The notes beneath the pieces are model-generated. The model had not been told where the DNA came from. It searched no databases and saw only the letters and a program-made list of their open reading frames with translations. DNA of 41,269 nucleotides, taken from positions 1 through 41,269 of the IMG/VR virus record IMGVR_UViG_3300047678_000835; one strand, written 5' to 3'. The position numbers and the translations under genes are program-made. This document shows, piece after piece, positions 1-7,480 of this stretch. This DNA comes from a virus. Each line of letters starts with the position of its first letter. Positions within the stretch are counted from its first letter, which is position 1.

Positions 1-306
1 ATGATCCTCATCTACGCACCCGCGCCGCGTCCCGATGCGACCTACTGGCCGGGACGTTGTGGGCTGGCCGCGCTCGATGCGCTGGCCTGGCCCGTTGGCT
101 TCTTCATCGCCTTGATACGCCTTCAGCCGCACACCGGCATCGTCGGCCCTGTGCTGGGCGCTTGCCTGGTCCTCGTCGCGTTGCGACGGCTGTATGTCGC
201 GGTCTGGGCCAACCATCGTTACCGGTTCACCACCTGGCGATGGGGCCGCGTGGTGCTCGGCCTGTTGATCATCGGCTGGGTAATCAAGTTGCTGCTGGCG
301 ACGTAG
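1..306 (+). CDS. Small hydrophobic membrane protein, unrecognised
   Basis: A 101-residue protein with hydrophobic stretches at about residues 25-60 and a strong C-terminal one at about 83-100, separated by an Arg/Tyr/Trp-rich segment; likely two or three membrane helices. The ATG is the first base of the window, so an upstream start or ribosome binding site cannot be judged. It converges on the leftward AlpA-like gene that follows 8 bp later. I recognise no family. It may be a host gene flanking the prophage or an accessory phage gene. Confidence 0.5.
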   Translation: MILIYAPAPRPDATYWPGRCGLAALDALAWPVGFFIALIRLQPHTGIVGPVLGACLVLVALRRLYVAVWANHRYRFTTWRWGRVVLGLLIIGWVIKLLLAT

Positions 307-314
307 CGCGACGC

Positions 315-545
315 TCACTGCGTGGCGGGCGGGCAGGCCTCTATCCAACGGTCCACATCGGACCGGCGCCAGGCCACGGAGCGCAGCCCAAGACGGACGG
401 GTGTCGGAAACCGCTGCTCCGACATGAGTCGGTAGATGGTCGAGCGGCCAAGGCCGGTCATCACGATGACATTCGGCATGCGCAGCAGCGATTGAGCCCC
501 GGTTCCGAGCAAGCTGATTTGGGCCCTGGTCTTGGGTGTGCGCAT
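315..545 (-). CDS. AlpA-family phage transcriptional regulator
   Basis: About 76 residues from the preferred start at 545; an upstream in-frame ATG at 569 would add eight residues. The C-terminal half has the compact AlpA/excisionase-type winged helix: a GLGRSTIYRLM recognition helix, then FPTPVRLG and a VAWRRSDVDRWI wing and helix. Members of this family (E. coli AlpA, phage excisionase-like regulators) bind DNA and control mobile-element genes. It is the last gene of a leftward series running away from the repressor. Whether it regulates this phage or a neighbouring element is not visible. Confidence 0.85.
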   Translation of the reverse strand: MRTPKTRAQISLLGTGAQSLLRMPNVIVMTGLGRSTIYRLMSEQRFPTPVRLGLRSVAWRRSDVDRWIEACPPATQ

Positions 546-569
546 GACGCTCCTCCAATGGGTTGGCAA

Positions 570-1451
570 TCAACCATAGCCTTTGGTGGCCGGTGCTCGA
601 CCGATGGATTTCAAGAAAAATCTGGCCGGCGTCCACTTGCAACGGGAAGCGATTGCCCGTCCAACCAACTCGACGGCCGAACTGGGGCGATTCTTTTGCC
701 GCTCAAATGTGGGCAGGCGCTCGAATTTGCCAAGCTGGCGGGCCGGTCGAATCTGAGCTAAGTCATTGATTGGCAAAAGGATTTCACCTGCGGCTGGCGG
801 TTTTGGAATTTGAGCTGCATTGCTCGAAAGCACGCTTTTTTTGTGCGTTGTTATTCCAAAACTGGGCGGCAATGAATCTGGGCTGATTGATTCCGGTACC
901 GACACCGGCGACGGGACCAATTCAGGGTTTTCTGGGGCTGACGGCGCAAACTCGGCGACGGCTATGCGGGCTTGCAGCCAGTGGACAGCCTCTTGCCAGC
1001 GCGTCAGCGGCAGGTGGGCGGCCTCGGCGACGCCCATGGCCTGGTTGAAGCGGGCCCAGGCGGTGACCAGGGGCAGGCGGCGCTTGCCGCGGGCGTTGTG
1101 GGCGCTGACCCAGCGGGCGACCAGGCAGTGCAGGTCATCCTGCTCGGCCGGTGCGATGCGGCGGCCTGCGCCAGCGGCGAAGCGGCCGTCATTGGCGGCG
1201 CGCTGATCGGGCTGCGGCCCCTCGGGTGCGCCAGGCCGGGCACGACGCCCTGCAGATGCCGCTCGACGTGCCGGCGATGGCTGCCGCACGGCGCCAGACC
1301 CACCTGCAGGGGCTTCTCGACTCGCCTGTGGCCCGGCAGGTGCTGCCCGGCCCGTCTGTGCACCTGTTGCGACCTGCTGCTCGACGAGCTGCGCGATGAC
1401 GCCCGCGATGTGGGCGATGTTGTCGTCGCCCGTGTCTCTGTCCCCTGCCAC
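570..1451 (-). CDS. ORF6C-like phage regulatory protein
   Basis: A 293-residue protein beginning at a GTG with a GGAGGG-type ribosome binding site about nine bases upstream. The N-terminal 90 residues are Ala/Pro/Arg-rich low complexity. Residues about 103-165 (LHCLVARWVSAHN through RWQEAVHWLQARI) resemble the ORF6C / P22 antirepressor C-terminal domain found in phage antirepressors and regulators. The C-terminal 125 residues are Pro/Ser-rich and unrecognised. It lies between the XRE repressor and the AlpA-like gene, all leftward. An antirepressor-like role is an inference from domain and position. Confidence 0.6.
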   Translation of the reverse strand: MAGDRDTGDDNIAHIAGVIAQLVEQQVATGAQTGRAAPAGPQASREAPAGGSGAVRQPSPARRAASAGRRARPGAPEGPQPDQRAANDGRFAAGAGRRIAPAEQDDLHCLVARWVSAHNARGKRRLPLVTAWARFNQAMGVAEAAHLPLTRWQEAVHWLQARIAVAEFAPSAPENPELVPSPVSVPESISPDSLPPSFGITTHKKSVLSSNAAQIPKPPAAGEILLPINDLAQIRPARQLGKFERLPTFERQKNRPSSAVELVGRAIASRCKWTPARFFLKSIGRAPATKGYG

Positions 1452-1494
1452 GACTGCTGCCCTCCCCGGGGCGGCCGCCGTGCCCTTGGGGTCT

Positions 1495-1932
1495 TCAGGC
1501 GGCCTTGATCTGCTTGATGAATTGCTCTACCTGGTCGCTCTGGTCGGCGGCTTCACGTTTGAGCAACAAATCGTACGCGGCGCAGATCAGGTTGGCCCGC
1601 GCGTCCGGCGGGACAGTGAGACTTATTCCCGCCAAACCCCGTTCGACGCCGTGCACGGCCTGGCGCAGCAGCTCGCGGTCTGCCAGCGGCTTGTCCGGGT
1701 TGGGTGTGGGCGGCAGCGCGTGCAGGCGCATCGGGCCTTCGCCGGTCAGCAGCCAGTTCAGGTTCACGCCGGTCTTGGCGATGGCGGTAAGCACCTCGCC
1801 GCCGGGCACCGTGCGGCCCTGTTCGTACTTTCTGTACTGCCCCGCATCGACGCCGATTTGCATGGCAAAGGCGACCTGCGTTGCATTCAAATTTGCACGC
1901 CACTCCTTCAGCCGCAGCCCGATGTCGCTCAT
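1495..1932 (-). CDS. Cro/CI-type (XRE) phage repressor
   Basis: A 145-residue protein. Residues 5-62 form an XRE helix-turn-helix (LRLKEWRANLNATQVAFAM then VDAGQYRKYEQGRTVP, ending in NLNWLLTGEGPM), typical of phage CI/c repressors. The C-terminal half is helical and lacks an obvious Ser/Lys LexA-type peptidase dyad, so RecA-stimulated self-cleavage is not indicated. It is transcribed leftward, opposite the transposition genes, as Mu c is. Its start codon lies inside the first of two perfect inverted repeats at 1931-1994, which suggests autoregulation. There is no strong Shine-Dalgarno sequence. Confidence 0.88.
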   Translation of the reverse strand: MSDIGLRLKEWRANLNATQVAFAMQIGVDAGQYRKYEQGRTVPGGEVLTAIAKTGVNLNWLLTGEGPMRLHALPPTPNPDKPLADRELLRQAVHGVERGLAGISLTVPPDARANLICAAYDLLLKREAADQSDQVEQFIKQIKAA

Positions 1933-1961
1933 GTCCGGTTTTCAAACTGAAAACCGGACAT
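1931..1961. promoter_or_regulatory. Putative repressor operator O1 (perfect 13-bp inverted repeat)
   Basis: ATGTCCGGTTTTC at 1931-1943 and GAAAACCGGACAT at 1949-1961 are exact reverse complements separated by AAACT. The repeat overlaps the repressor start codon. The same half-site recurs in O2 and once more upstream of the rightward promoter, the usual pattern for a dimeric phage repressor binding several operators. Confidence 0.75.
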
Positions 1962-1994
1962 GAAAGCCGGACATGAAAAGAATGTCCGGCTTTC
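1962..1994. promoter_or_regulatory. Putative repressor operator O2 (perfect 13-bp inverted repeat)
   Basis: GAAAGCCGGACAT at 1962-1974 and ATGTCCGGCTTTC at 1982-1994 are exact reverse complements with the 7-nt spacer GAAAAGA. It directly abuts O1 and shares the core CCGGACAT, so four half-sites lie within 64 bp. Confidence 0.75.
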
Positions 1995-2053
1995 GCTTAA
2001 GTGTTTGATTTTCATAGGTTCATTCGCTGTTGCGCCGCGCGTCAGCAAAAACC

Positions 2054-2076
2054 GAAGTCGGACGGAAACCGGACAT
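2054..2076. promoter_or_regulatory. Putative repressor operator O3 (tandem half-sites)
   Basis: GAAGTCGGAC (2054-2063, imperfect) is followed by GGAAACCGGACAT (2064-2076), the same half-site as in O1/O2 but in direct orientation. It ends 33 bp upstream of the -35 of the rightward promoter at 2110, a position suited to repressor control of the early operon. Confidence 0.5.
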
Positions 2077-2109
2077 GAAGGGGACCGTGCAAAAAATATC
2101 TCTCAGCCG

Positions 2110-2139
2110 TTGAAAGTAGTGCTTATTTGCACTGATAAT
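2110..2139 (+). promoter_or_regulatory. Putative early rightward sigma70 promoter
   Basis: TTGAAA at 2110-2115 and GATAAT at 2134-2139 with an 18-bp spacer; each hexamer matches consensus at five of six positions. Transcription would start near 2146 and lead into the gp16-like/transposase genes. It lies in an AT-rich island in otherwise very GC-rich DNA, just downstream of the operator repeats. Confidence 0.6.
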
Positions 2140-2217
2140 GCCCTCATTGGACCGCATGAAGCGGCGTCAGTGGAACCCCCTAGGTCAGGGGAACAACCGC
2201 CGGAAAGGGCAAAGGAA

Positions 2218-2679
2218 ATGGTGAACACGATGGTCTTGCTGGTCCTGTCGACAAGCGCCTTTTTTGCTGGCGCCCTGTGCCTGCGGTGGCATGCGCGAAT
2301 GGACAAATTCACCGGCTCGTTTCGTGGTGACTTGCCCGCAGTGGCGGTGTTCGTGCTGGCCTGCATGTGTCTTGGCTTCGGGCTGGGGTTGCTGATCGGG
2401 CGGGTGGACAAGCTATTTCACCCAGTGGCCCAGGAAGACGCCGGCCGCCGTTGCGAGCAGGCCGCCCAACAGGCCGATGACAGCGGACCACAGGTTGGAT
2501 GTGCGCTGCTGCTCCATCAACCGCCGCTGCCATTCGTACTCGGCCAGCCGGTTCTGCGGGCTGGTCAAGGGGTAGCGGGCCTGCCAGGAGGCCAGACCGG
2601 TGTCGGTCCACTTCGCCATGGCGCGCCGGTCGATGGCGGCGAACTCACGCTGCAAAGCCTCGGCCGCAGCCAGCTCTGA
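2218..2679 (+). CDS. Possible small membrane protein, overlaps an antisense gene
   Basis: A 153-residue reading frame starting at ATG 2218 behind a GGCAAAGGAA ribosome binding site. Residues 5-23 and 38-61 are clear hydrophobic helices ending in the GLLIGRVDKLF region near position 2410. From there the frame overlaps the opposing gene at 2413-2733 and its residues look like an antisense shadow. Either the N-terminal two-helix part is real with an unusual overlapping tail, or the frame is spurious. It would be the first gene of the early transcript. Confidence 0.4.
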   Translation: MVNTMVLLVLSTSAFFAGALCLRWHARMDKFTGSFRGDLPAVAVFVLACMCLGFGLGLLIGRVDKLFHPVAQEDAGRRCEQAAQQADDSGPQVGCALLLHQPPLPFVLGQPVLRAGQGVAGLPGGQTGVGPLRHGAPVDGGELTLQSLGRSQL

Positions 2680-2733
2680 CTCCTTGTCGATGAATTCCTT
2701 GATGGCTCCATACGCGTGTTCCATGCCGTCCAT
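2413..2733 (-). CDS. Small C-tail-anchored membrane protein
   Basis: A 106-residue protein: a charged helical N-terminal region (residues 1-80, rich in Glu/Ala/Arg) and a single C-terminal hydrophobic helix at about 82-102 followed by a short HWVK tail. A GGGGAG ribosome binding site lies close to the ATG at 2733; a second ATG three codons later is also possible. It is leftward, opposite the transposition operon and upstream of the repressor, so it could be expressed in the lysogen. Family not recognised. Its 3' part overlaps the rightward frame starting at 2218. Confidence 0.6.
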   Translation of the reverse strand: MDGMEHAYGAIKEFIDKESELAAAEALQREFAAIDRRAMAKWTDTGLASWQARYPLTSPQNRLAEYEWQRRLMEQQRTSNLWSAVIGLLGGLLATAAGVFLGHWVK

Positions 2734-2777
2734 TCGCTCCCCTGAAACCCTCCCACAAAGAAAGGCATTTTGACATC

Positions 2778-3122
2778 ATGACACTGCAAAAAACACCTGC
2801 CCGGCTGAAGACGCGGGAAGAGGCCAAGGCCTGGTTTGTCGAGCACGGCATCAGCATTTCCGAGTGGTGCCGGCAGCACGGCTTCGGCCTTTCGCTGACA
2901 CACAACATCCTCAGCGGCAAGCGCGCGGCCTGCCGGCGCGGGCAGAGCCACCAGATCGCCGTGCTGCTGGGCTTGAAGCACGGCGTCATCGACCGGCCGC
3001 TTGCCGAGGTGCGGCAAAAGGGCCGGCCCATCGGCGGCCCCAAGGGCTCGCCCGCCGCCGCAAAGGCCGCTGCCGAGGCTGCTGCACAGGCCAGCGCCGC
3101 CGCCGACACCGCCACGGTTTGA
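2778..3122 (+). CDS. BcepMu gp16-family phage DNA-binding protein
   Basis: A 114-residue protein. Residues 10-75 match the BcepMu gp16-type phage-associated family: a helix with EEAKAWFVEHGISISEW, a helix-turn-helix GFGLSLTHNILSGKR, then the signature RGQSHQIAVLLGLK. The C-terminal 40 residues are Ala/Lys/Gly-rich and probably disordered. In BcepMu-like phages this gene precedes the transposase, the place of Mu ner, so an early regulatory role is likely but inferred. The transposase gene begins 9 bp after its stop. Confidence 0.85.
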   Translation: MTLQKTPARLKTREEAKAWFVEHGISISEWCRQHGFGLSLTHNILSGKRAACRRGQSHQIAVLLGLKHGVIDRPLAEVRQKGRPIGGPKGSPAAAKAAAEAAAQASAAADTATV

Positions 3123-3131
3123 CGCGCAGCG

Positions 3132-5327
3132 ATGAAAGCTCTCCCGCCGCCCGCCGACACCGACCGCGTGGACGCCGCGTTCATCGGCGCGGCTATGGAG
3201 GTCAGCGAGCGCCATGTACGACGCATGGCCGACAAGGCTGGCTGGCTCTTCGAGGAAGTCGGAGGGCGAGGCCCCGGCAAGCGCTGCTACAAGCTCGCCA
3301 CCCTCCCCAAAGACATCCTGGCCGCCGTCCAGGCGCACCGCATGGCGCTGGCCACGCAGGCCGTGCTGAACAGCGTGCCGGCCCTGCGCGACCCCGTGCC
3401 GGCTCGCGTTACTTCCGCCACCGCCGTGGCCCAGGCCAGCCGCGAAGTAACGTCGCCGCGCGCCCCGACGCAGGAAGAGCTGGAGCCGCACCTGACGACG
3501 GCCGAGCGGGCGGTGCTGACCGCGCGCCGGCTGGTGCTGCGCCAGGTGGAGGACCTGATGGCCGCGCGCGCCTGCTCGCAAAGCCGCGCCGTCGACCTGT
3601 TGCTGGCCCAAGCCCAGGCCGGGCTGCTGCCTGCTGCCACCGTGGGCCTGTTGCAGCGGGCCAAGTCACCGCAGGGCCGCAAGGGCAGCCACGACGGTGC
3701 CGGCGAAGGCCTGCCCTGCGCCCGCGCCGTTCGCCAGTGGCTGCGCGTGGCCGCCGATGGCGCGGTGCTGGTGCGCTCCGGCAGCCGCCCCGACCTGACC
3801 GTGCAGCCCTGGCACGCGCTGGCCATCCAACTGAGGGCCCGGCCGCAGGGCAGCACGCTGACCTGGCTGCACGAGCAGCTGCACGCGCTGTGGCAGCCGG
3901 CCTACGGCCCGGCGGTGCCCAGCTACGACGTGGTGGCGCGGTTCTTCCGTGACAAGTACTCCAAGACCGACCAGCTCAAGGGCCGCTACACCGGCAGCGA
4001 GCTGCGCAGCCGCACCTTCTACCAGCACCGCACCAGCGAGGGCATGGCGCCGTTCCAGGAGGTGCATGCCGACGGCTGGACGACCCACTTCACCGCGCCG
4101 CACCCGGTCACCGGCGAGTTCGTCACCTACGAACTCTGGCACTTCCACGACGTGGCCACGCGGTACGTGACGCCGATGGCCATCGGCCTGACCGAGAACA
4201 CCGACGTGATCCTGGCCGGGCTGAAGGAGTGTGTGCGGGTGGGTGGCGTGCCCGCCATCCTGCAGACCGACTCCACCGGCTCGGTCAAGAACGCCCGGGT
4301 CGAATACGACGACGCGGCAGGTGTGGCCGGGCGCCTGGGCATCAGCATCGTGCACCCGCAGACGGTGGGCAACAGCCAGGCCAACGGCATCGCCGAGAAC
4401 TTCAACACCTGGCTCGACGACCAGGCGCGCGAGCTGGCCACCTACCAGCACCCGGACCGGATGGACAGCGGCACGTTCAAGCGGCTGCGCAAGATCACCA
4501 ACGCCATGGTCAAGGCCACCGACCCGGCCGAGCGGGCGCGCCAGCGGGCCGCCGCCATGCGCATCGGCAAAGGCATCGTGTTCGAGAACCACGACCACGC
4601 CGTGGCCTGGATACGCGCGCTGGAGCCGCGGTGGAACGACCACGCCCACCGCAGCCTGCCCAAGGTGCGCAACGCCGAAGGGCGGCTGGTGCACATGACG
4701 CCCAACCAGGCGCTGCAGGCCGCCCGCGCCGAAGGCTGGCAGCCCGTGGCGTTGACCGAGGCCGAGCTGGCGGACGCCTTCCGCCCGCACCTGCGCAAGA
4801 AGGTCACCCGCGGCGCGGTCACGCCGTTCAACGGCCAGCGGTACCGGCACGAAGCGCTCGACGCCTGGGAGGGCGAAGAAGTGCTGGTGGTGGTCGACCG
4901 CGACGACTCGGCCCGCGTGTGGGTGAAGGACCTGGACGGCCGGATGCTGTGCGAGGCGGCGTTCGTCGCTGCCACCCGCTACCGCACCGAGAACATGGCC
5001 GAGCACGCCGAGCGCAAGCGCGCCGAGGCGCAGATCAAGCGGCGCGAGCAGCAGATCGGGCAGATCGAGGCGCGCATGGACCGGCCGGCGCTGGAGATGG
5101 ACGGCGGCGACAACGCCATCGAGCTGCCGCAGGCGCTGCAGCGCATCGACCTGGCCGCGCTGCCGCCGGTGCCCGACGACGAACCGCCGCCGCGCATGAC
5201 GTGGATGGAAACGCAGATGCACATCCTGGCGCTGGAGCGCGCGCGCGCCGAACGGGATGCGCAGGACGAACAGGGAAGTGACGACGACGAGGGCGAAGAC
5301 CCCGACCTGAGGGTGGCCGCCGGTTGA
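3132..5327 (+). CDS. Mu A-type DDE transposase
   Basis: A 731-residue protein that would bind the phage ends and carry out strand transfer for integration and replicative transposition. Residues about 15-60 form an N-terminal HTH region (HVRRMADKAGW). The catalytic core is of the RNase H type with D314 (HADGW), D380 (QTDSTGS) and E422 (NGIAENFN). A Mu transposase C-terminal beta-barrel follows (about 560-620), then a Lys/Arg/Glu-rich tail that may contact the MuB-like protein. Length is slightly above Mu A (663). The segment near residues 92-107 is encoded by a GTTAC inverted repeat at 3407-3452. The MuB-type gene follows. Confidence 0.95.
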   Translation: MKALPPPADTDRVDAAFIGAAMEVSERHVRRMADKAGWLFEEVGGRGPGKRCYKLATLPKDILAAVQAHRMALATQAVLNSVPALRDPVPARVTSATAVAQASREVTSPRAPTQEELEPHLTTAERAVLTARRLVLRQVEDLMAARACSQSRAVDLLLAQAQAGLLPAATVGLLQRAKSPQGRKGSHDGAGEGLPCARAVRQWLRVAADGAVLVRSGSRPDLTVQPWHALAIQLRARPQGSTLTWLHEQLHALWQPAYGPAVPSYDVVARFFRDKYSKTDQLKGRYTGSELRSRTFYQHRTSEGMAPFQEVHADGWTTHFTAPHPVTGEFVTYELWHFHDVATRYVTPMAIGLTENTDVILAGLKECVRVGGVPAILQTDSTGSVKNARVEYDDAAGVAGRLGISIVHPQTVGNSQANGIAENFNTWLDDQARELATYQHPDRMDSGTFKRLRKITNAMVKATDPAERARQRAAAMRIGKGIVFENHDHAVAWIRALEPRWNDHAHRSLPKVRNAEGRLVHMTPNQALQAARAEGWQPVALTEAELADAFRPHLRKKVTRGAVTPFNGQRYRHEALDAWEGEEVLVVVDRDDSARVWVKDLDGRMLCEAAFVAATRYRTENMAEHAERKRAEAQIKRREQQIGQIEARMDRPALEMDGGDNAIELPQALQRIDLAALPPVPDDEPPPRMTWMETQMHILALERARAERDAQDEQGSDDDEGEDPDLRVAAG
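3407..3452. repeat. Inverted repeat CGTTACTT...AAGTAACG inside the transposase gene
   Basis: CGTTACTTCCGC (3407-3418) is nearly the reverse complement of GCGAAGTAACG (3442-3452). The same motif pair, perfectly matched, recurs inside the portal gene at 20845-20893. Both copies fall in low-complexity linker sequence of the protein. Confidence 0.5.
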
Positions 5328-5398
5328 GGGCAATTCAACCGGCGGCCGGTGCGGGAAACCGCTGAACAACGGCTGGACAACGAAAGGAAATTCTGACC

Positions 5399-6253
5399 AT
5401 GAAAAAAGAGTTCGTCAACACCGAGAACGACGCCCGCTTCCGGGCCGCGCTGGAGTCCAAGGCGCAGCGCGGCGCGAGCGAGAGCGGCTTGATCGTCGTA
5501 CACGGCCGGGCCGGCGAGGGCAAGACCCGCACGCTGCAGAACTGGGCCAGCGGCTGCAAGGCCGTCATGCTCACCGCCAAGCCCAGCTGGACCGTGCGCC
5601 GCATGATGGTCGAGCTGGCCGACGAGTTCCACATCCCGCAGAAGGGCAAGTGGACCGCTGCGGTGGAAGCCGTGATCGGCGCCGATGAGGCCCCGGTGGT
5701 GGTCGACGAAGCCGGCTTCGCACTGGCCGCCAATGCCGCCTGCCTCGAGGAGCTGCGCAGCATCACCGACAAAAGCGGCACGCTGCTGGTGCTGGCGGTG
5801 ATGGAGCGCGACATGGACCGGCTGCGCCAGTACGACCAGCTCACCAGCCGCGCCATGCTGTGCCCCTTCGGCGCCAGCACCCGCGCCGACGTGGCCGCCG
5901 CCTGCGCGCAGCTCAGCAGCGTGGAGTTCGAGCCCCACCTGGTGGAGCGCATCCACCGCGAGACGGGCGCCCGCATGCGGCTGGTGGTCGAGGCCATCAA
6001 CGCCGTCGAGCGCATCACCGTGTCGGCCGGCAAGCGCGTTGCCACGTTGGCCGACCTGGCCGGTGTGTCGCTCTGCGACGACTTCAACCGCGCCGTGAAG
6101 ACACGGCACGAGGCGGCCCGCACGCACGGCGGCGCAGCCAAGCCGGCCAAGGCGCCCAAAGCTGCCACAACGGCTGCCGCGACGGCTGCCGCAACCCCGG
6201 CCGCCGCACCCGCGCCCGCCACGCTGCGCCAGCCCGGCGAGGTGGTGGCATGA
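5399..6253 (+). CDS. Mu B-type AAA+ ATPase, target-capture protein
   Basis: A 284-residue ATPase, the expected partner of the transposase: the family binds DNA in the ATP state, captures the target and gives target immunity. Walker A is GRAGEGKT (residues 36-43) and Walker B is VVVDE (100-104). An arginine-rich region near 205-215 could supply the sensor/finger. The C-terminal 35 residues are Ala/Pro-rich. An AAAGGA ribosome binding site lies 10 bases before the ATG. Its stop overlaps the next start by ATGA, beginning a long chain of coupled genes. Confidence 0.93.
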   Translation: MKKEFVNTENDARFRAALESKAQRGASESGLIVVHGRAGEGKTRTLQNWASGCKAVMLTAKPSWTVRRMMVELADEFHIPQKGKWTAAVEAVIGADEAPVVVDEAGFALAANAACLEELRSITDKSGTLLVLAVMERDMDRLRQYDQLTSRAMLCPFGASTRADVAAACAQLSSVEFEPHLVERIHRETGARMRLVVEAINAVERITVSAGKRVATLADLAGVSLCDDFNRAVKTRHEAARTHGGAAKPAKAPKAATTAAATAAATPAAAPAPATLRQPGEVVA

Positions 6254-6684
6254 CCGGCGGCCAGGCCACCCCGGTGGGCGGCCCCGCGCGCATGACCGTG
6301 CCGCTGCGGCGCGGGCGCGGCCGGCCGCTGAAGGATCGCACCAGCGGCCTGCGCGAGCGCGCCTGGTGGCTGATGCGCCAGGTCAAGCGCTTCACGCTCG
6401 ACGATCTGCTGCTCACACTCGCCGACGGCAGCCAGCGCGACGCGCCCAACAACCTGCAGAAGTACATCGCCGCGCTGGAGCGCTGCGGCGTGCTGGTGCG
6501 GCTGCAACGCCGCGTGCCCGGCAACGCGATGACCAGCAACGGCCACGTCATCTGGCGCCTGGCGCTGGACCTGGGCCGCGACGCGCCGGTGTGGCGCGCC
6601 AAGGCGCGGGTGCTGTGGGACCCCAACGCAAAGGCCGCGATCGCGCCGGTGGCCACCACGCAGGCCGCAGAGGTGCAGCCATGA
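6250..6684 (+). CDS. Small phage winged-helix-like protein, early operon
   Basis: A 144-residue protein with an ATGA overlap at both ends. A basic N-terminus (RRGRGRPLKDR) resembles an AT-hook. Residues about 38-85 (AWWLMRQVKRFTLDDLLLTLADGS then NNLQKYIAALERCGVL) look like a winged helix, with the wing at VRLQRRVPGNAM. Short proteins of this layout follow muB in B3/BcepMu-like phages. Function unknown; DNA binding is an inference from fold-like features and basic charge. Confidence 0.7.
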   Translation: MTGGQATPVGGPARMTVPLRRGRGRPLKDRTSGLRERAWWLMRQVKRFTLDDLLLTLADGSQRDAPNNLQKYIAALERCGVLVRLQRRVPGNAMTSNGHVIWRLALDLGRDAPVWRAKARVLWDPNAKAAIAPVATTQAAEVQP

Positions 6685-7187
6685 GCGACAGCCCCACCAC
6701 CCCCATCCCCGCCTGGCGCGTGGCGCTGAACGTGGCCATCGTCACCGACCCGCGCGGCCGTGCCGGTGTGGCCGAGAAGCTGGGCTGCAGCCGGCCCTAC
6801 GTCAGCCGCGTCACCACCGGCGACATCGACCCCGCACCGGCCAAGTTCGTGCGGCGTGTCATCGCCACGCTGATGCGCGTGGAGTGCCCGCACCTGGGCG
6901 TGACGCTGGCGCCGGACGAGTGCCGCACCTTCGCGGCCCGCACCTATGCCCGCATCAGCGCGACCGAAGTGCCCCACTGGCGCGCCTGCCAGAAGTGCCC
7001 CGTCAAAGCACCCCCCCGAGACGGCTTCGCCGCCTCCCCCCGAGGGGGCGACACCAGCGGCCCGGCAGAGCCGGATCCGCGCTGTCCGCCCGATCAACAG
7101 CCTGCCAAGCCCCGCAAGCCGCGCAAGCCCAACGGCGGCGCCATCACCACCCCACGAAACGAAGCCACGGAAGGAGCCGCTGCATGA
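6681..7187 (+). CDS. Small phage HTH-like protein extended by a repeat-derived segment
   Basis: A 168-residue protein. The N-terminal 80 residues are the conserved part: an XRE/Cro-like helix-turn-helix around AGVAEKLGCSRPYVSRVTTG, followed by a Cys-containing region (VECPHL, CRTF, ACQKCP). Residues about 111-136 are encoded by palindromic repeat copy R1 and begin right after the natural-looking end at KCPVKA. A basic Pro/Lys tail follows. It is coupled by ATGA overlaps to both neighbours. The repeat has probably replaced or extended the original C-terminus. Confidence 0.7.
   Translation: MSDSPTTPIPAWRVALNVAIVTDPRGRAGVAEKLGCSRPYVSRVTTGDIDPAPAKFVRRVIATLMRVECPHLGVTLAPDECRTFAARTYARISATEVPHWRACQKCPVKAPPRDGFAASPRGGDTSGPAEPDPRCPPDQQPAKPRKPRKPNGGAITTPRNEATEGAAA
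7011..7089 (+). repeat. Palindromic GC-rich repeat copy R1, inside a CDS
   Basis: It begins with a seven-C run, then GACGGCTTCGCCGCCTC, CCCCGAGGGGG and a CGACACCAGCGGCCCGGCAGAG block. It reads through in frame as AASPRGGDTSGPAEP. Same arrangement as R2 and R5. Confidence 0.85.
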
Positions 7188-7480
7188 AGCACCCCCACTG
7201 GAACAGCCCCGAATTCGTCGAGCAGCGCGTGCTGCCCGTGCTGCTGGCCTTCGCCCTGGGCGTGCTGGCCTGGGACGAAGTGGTCGACCGGCGCCAGGCC
7301 GACGTCCTGGCCGCCGCCCAGGCCAAGGCCGTGCAGGCCCGCAAGGCCGCCACGCAGGCACAGGACCTGGCCGGGCTGTACGCCACGGCCTGCGGCCCGC
7401 TGCTGAGCCTGCCGGTGCAGTCCACGCCGGAGATCGACCTGGCAGCTGAAGCGCTTGCAATGAAAGGCGTGCAGCCATGA
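7184..7480 (+). CDS. Small membrane-anchored phage protein
   Basis: A 98-residue protein with one hydrophobic helix at about residues 17-30 (LPVLLAFALGVLAW) followed by an Ala/Gln-rich amphipathic helix (about 38-70). An AAGGAG ribosome binding site (7171-7176) sits inside the preceding gene, with which it overlaps by ATGA. This type of small single-helix gene is common between muB and gemA in Mu-like phages. Function unknown. Confidence 0.7.
   Translation: MKHPHWNSPEFVEQRVLPVLLAFALGVLAWDEVVDRRQADVLAAAQAKAVQARKAATQAQDLAGLYATACGPLLSLPVQSTPEIDLAAEALAMKGVQP

Noticed and set aside
2769-2774. TTGACA directly before the gp16-like start codon
   Set aside because: A matching -10 would fall inside the gene, and no TATAAT-like hexamer lies at 16-18 bp; probably chance.
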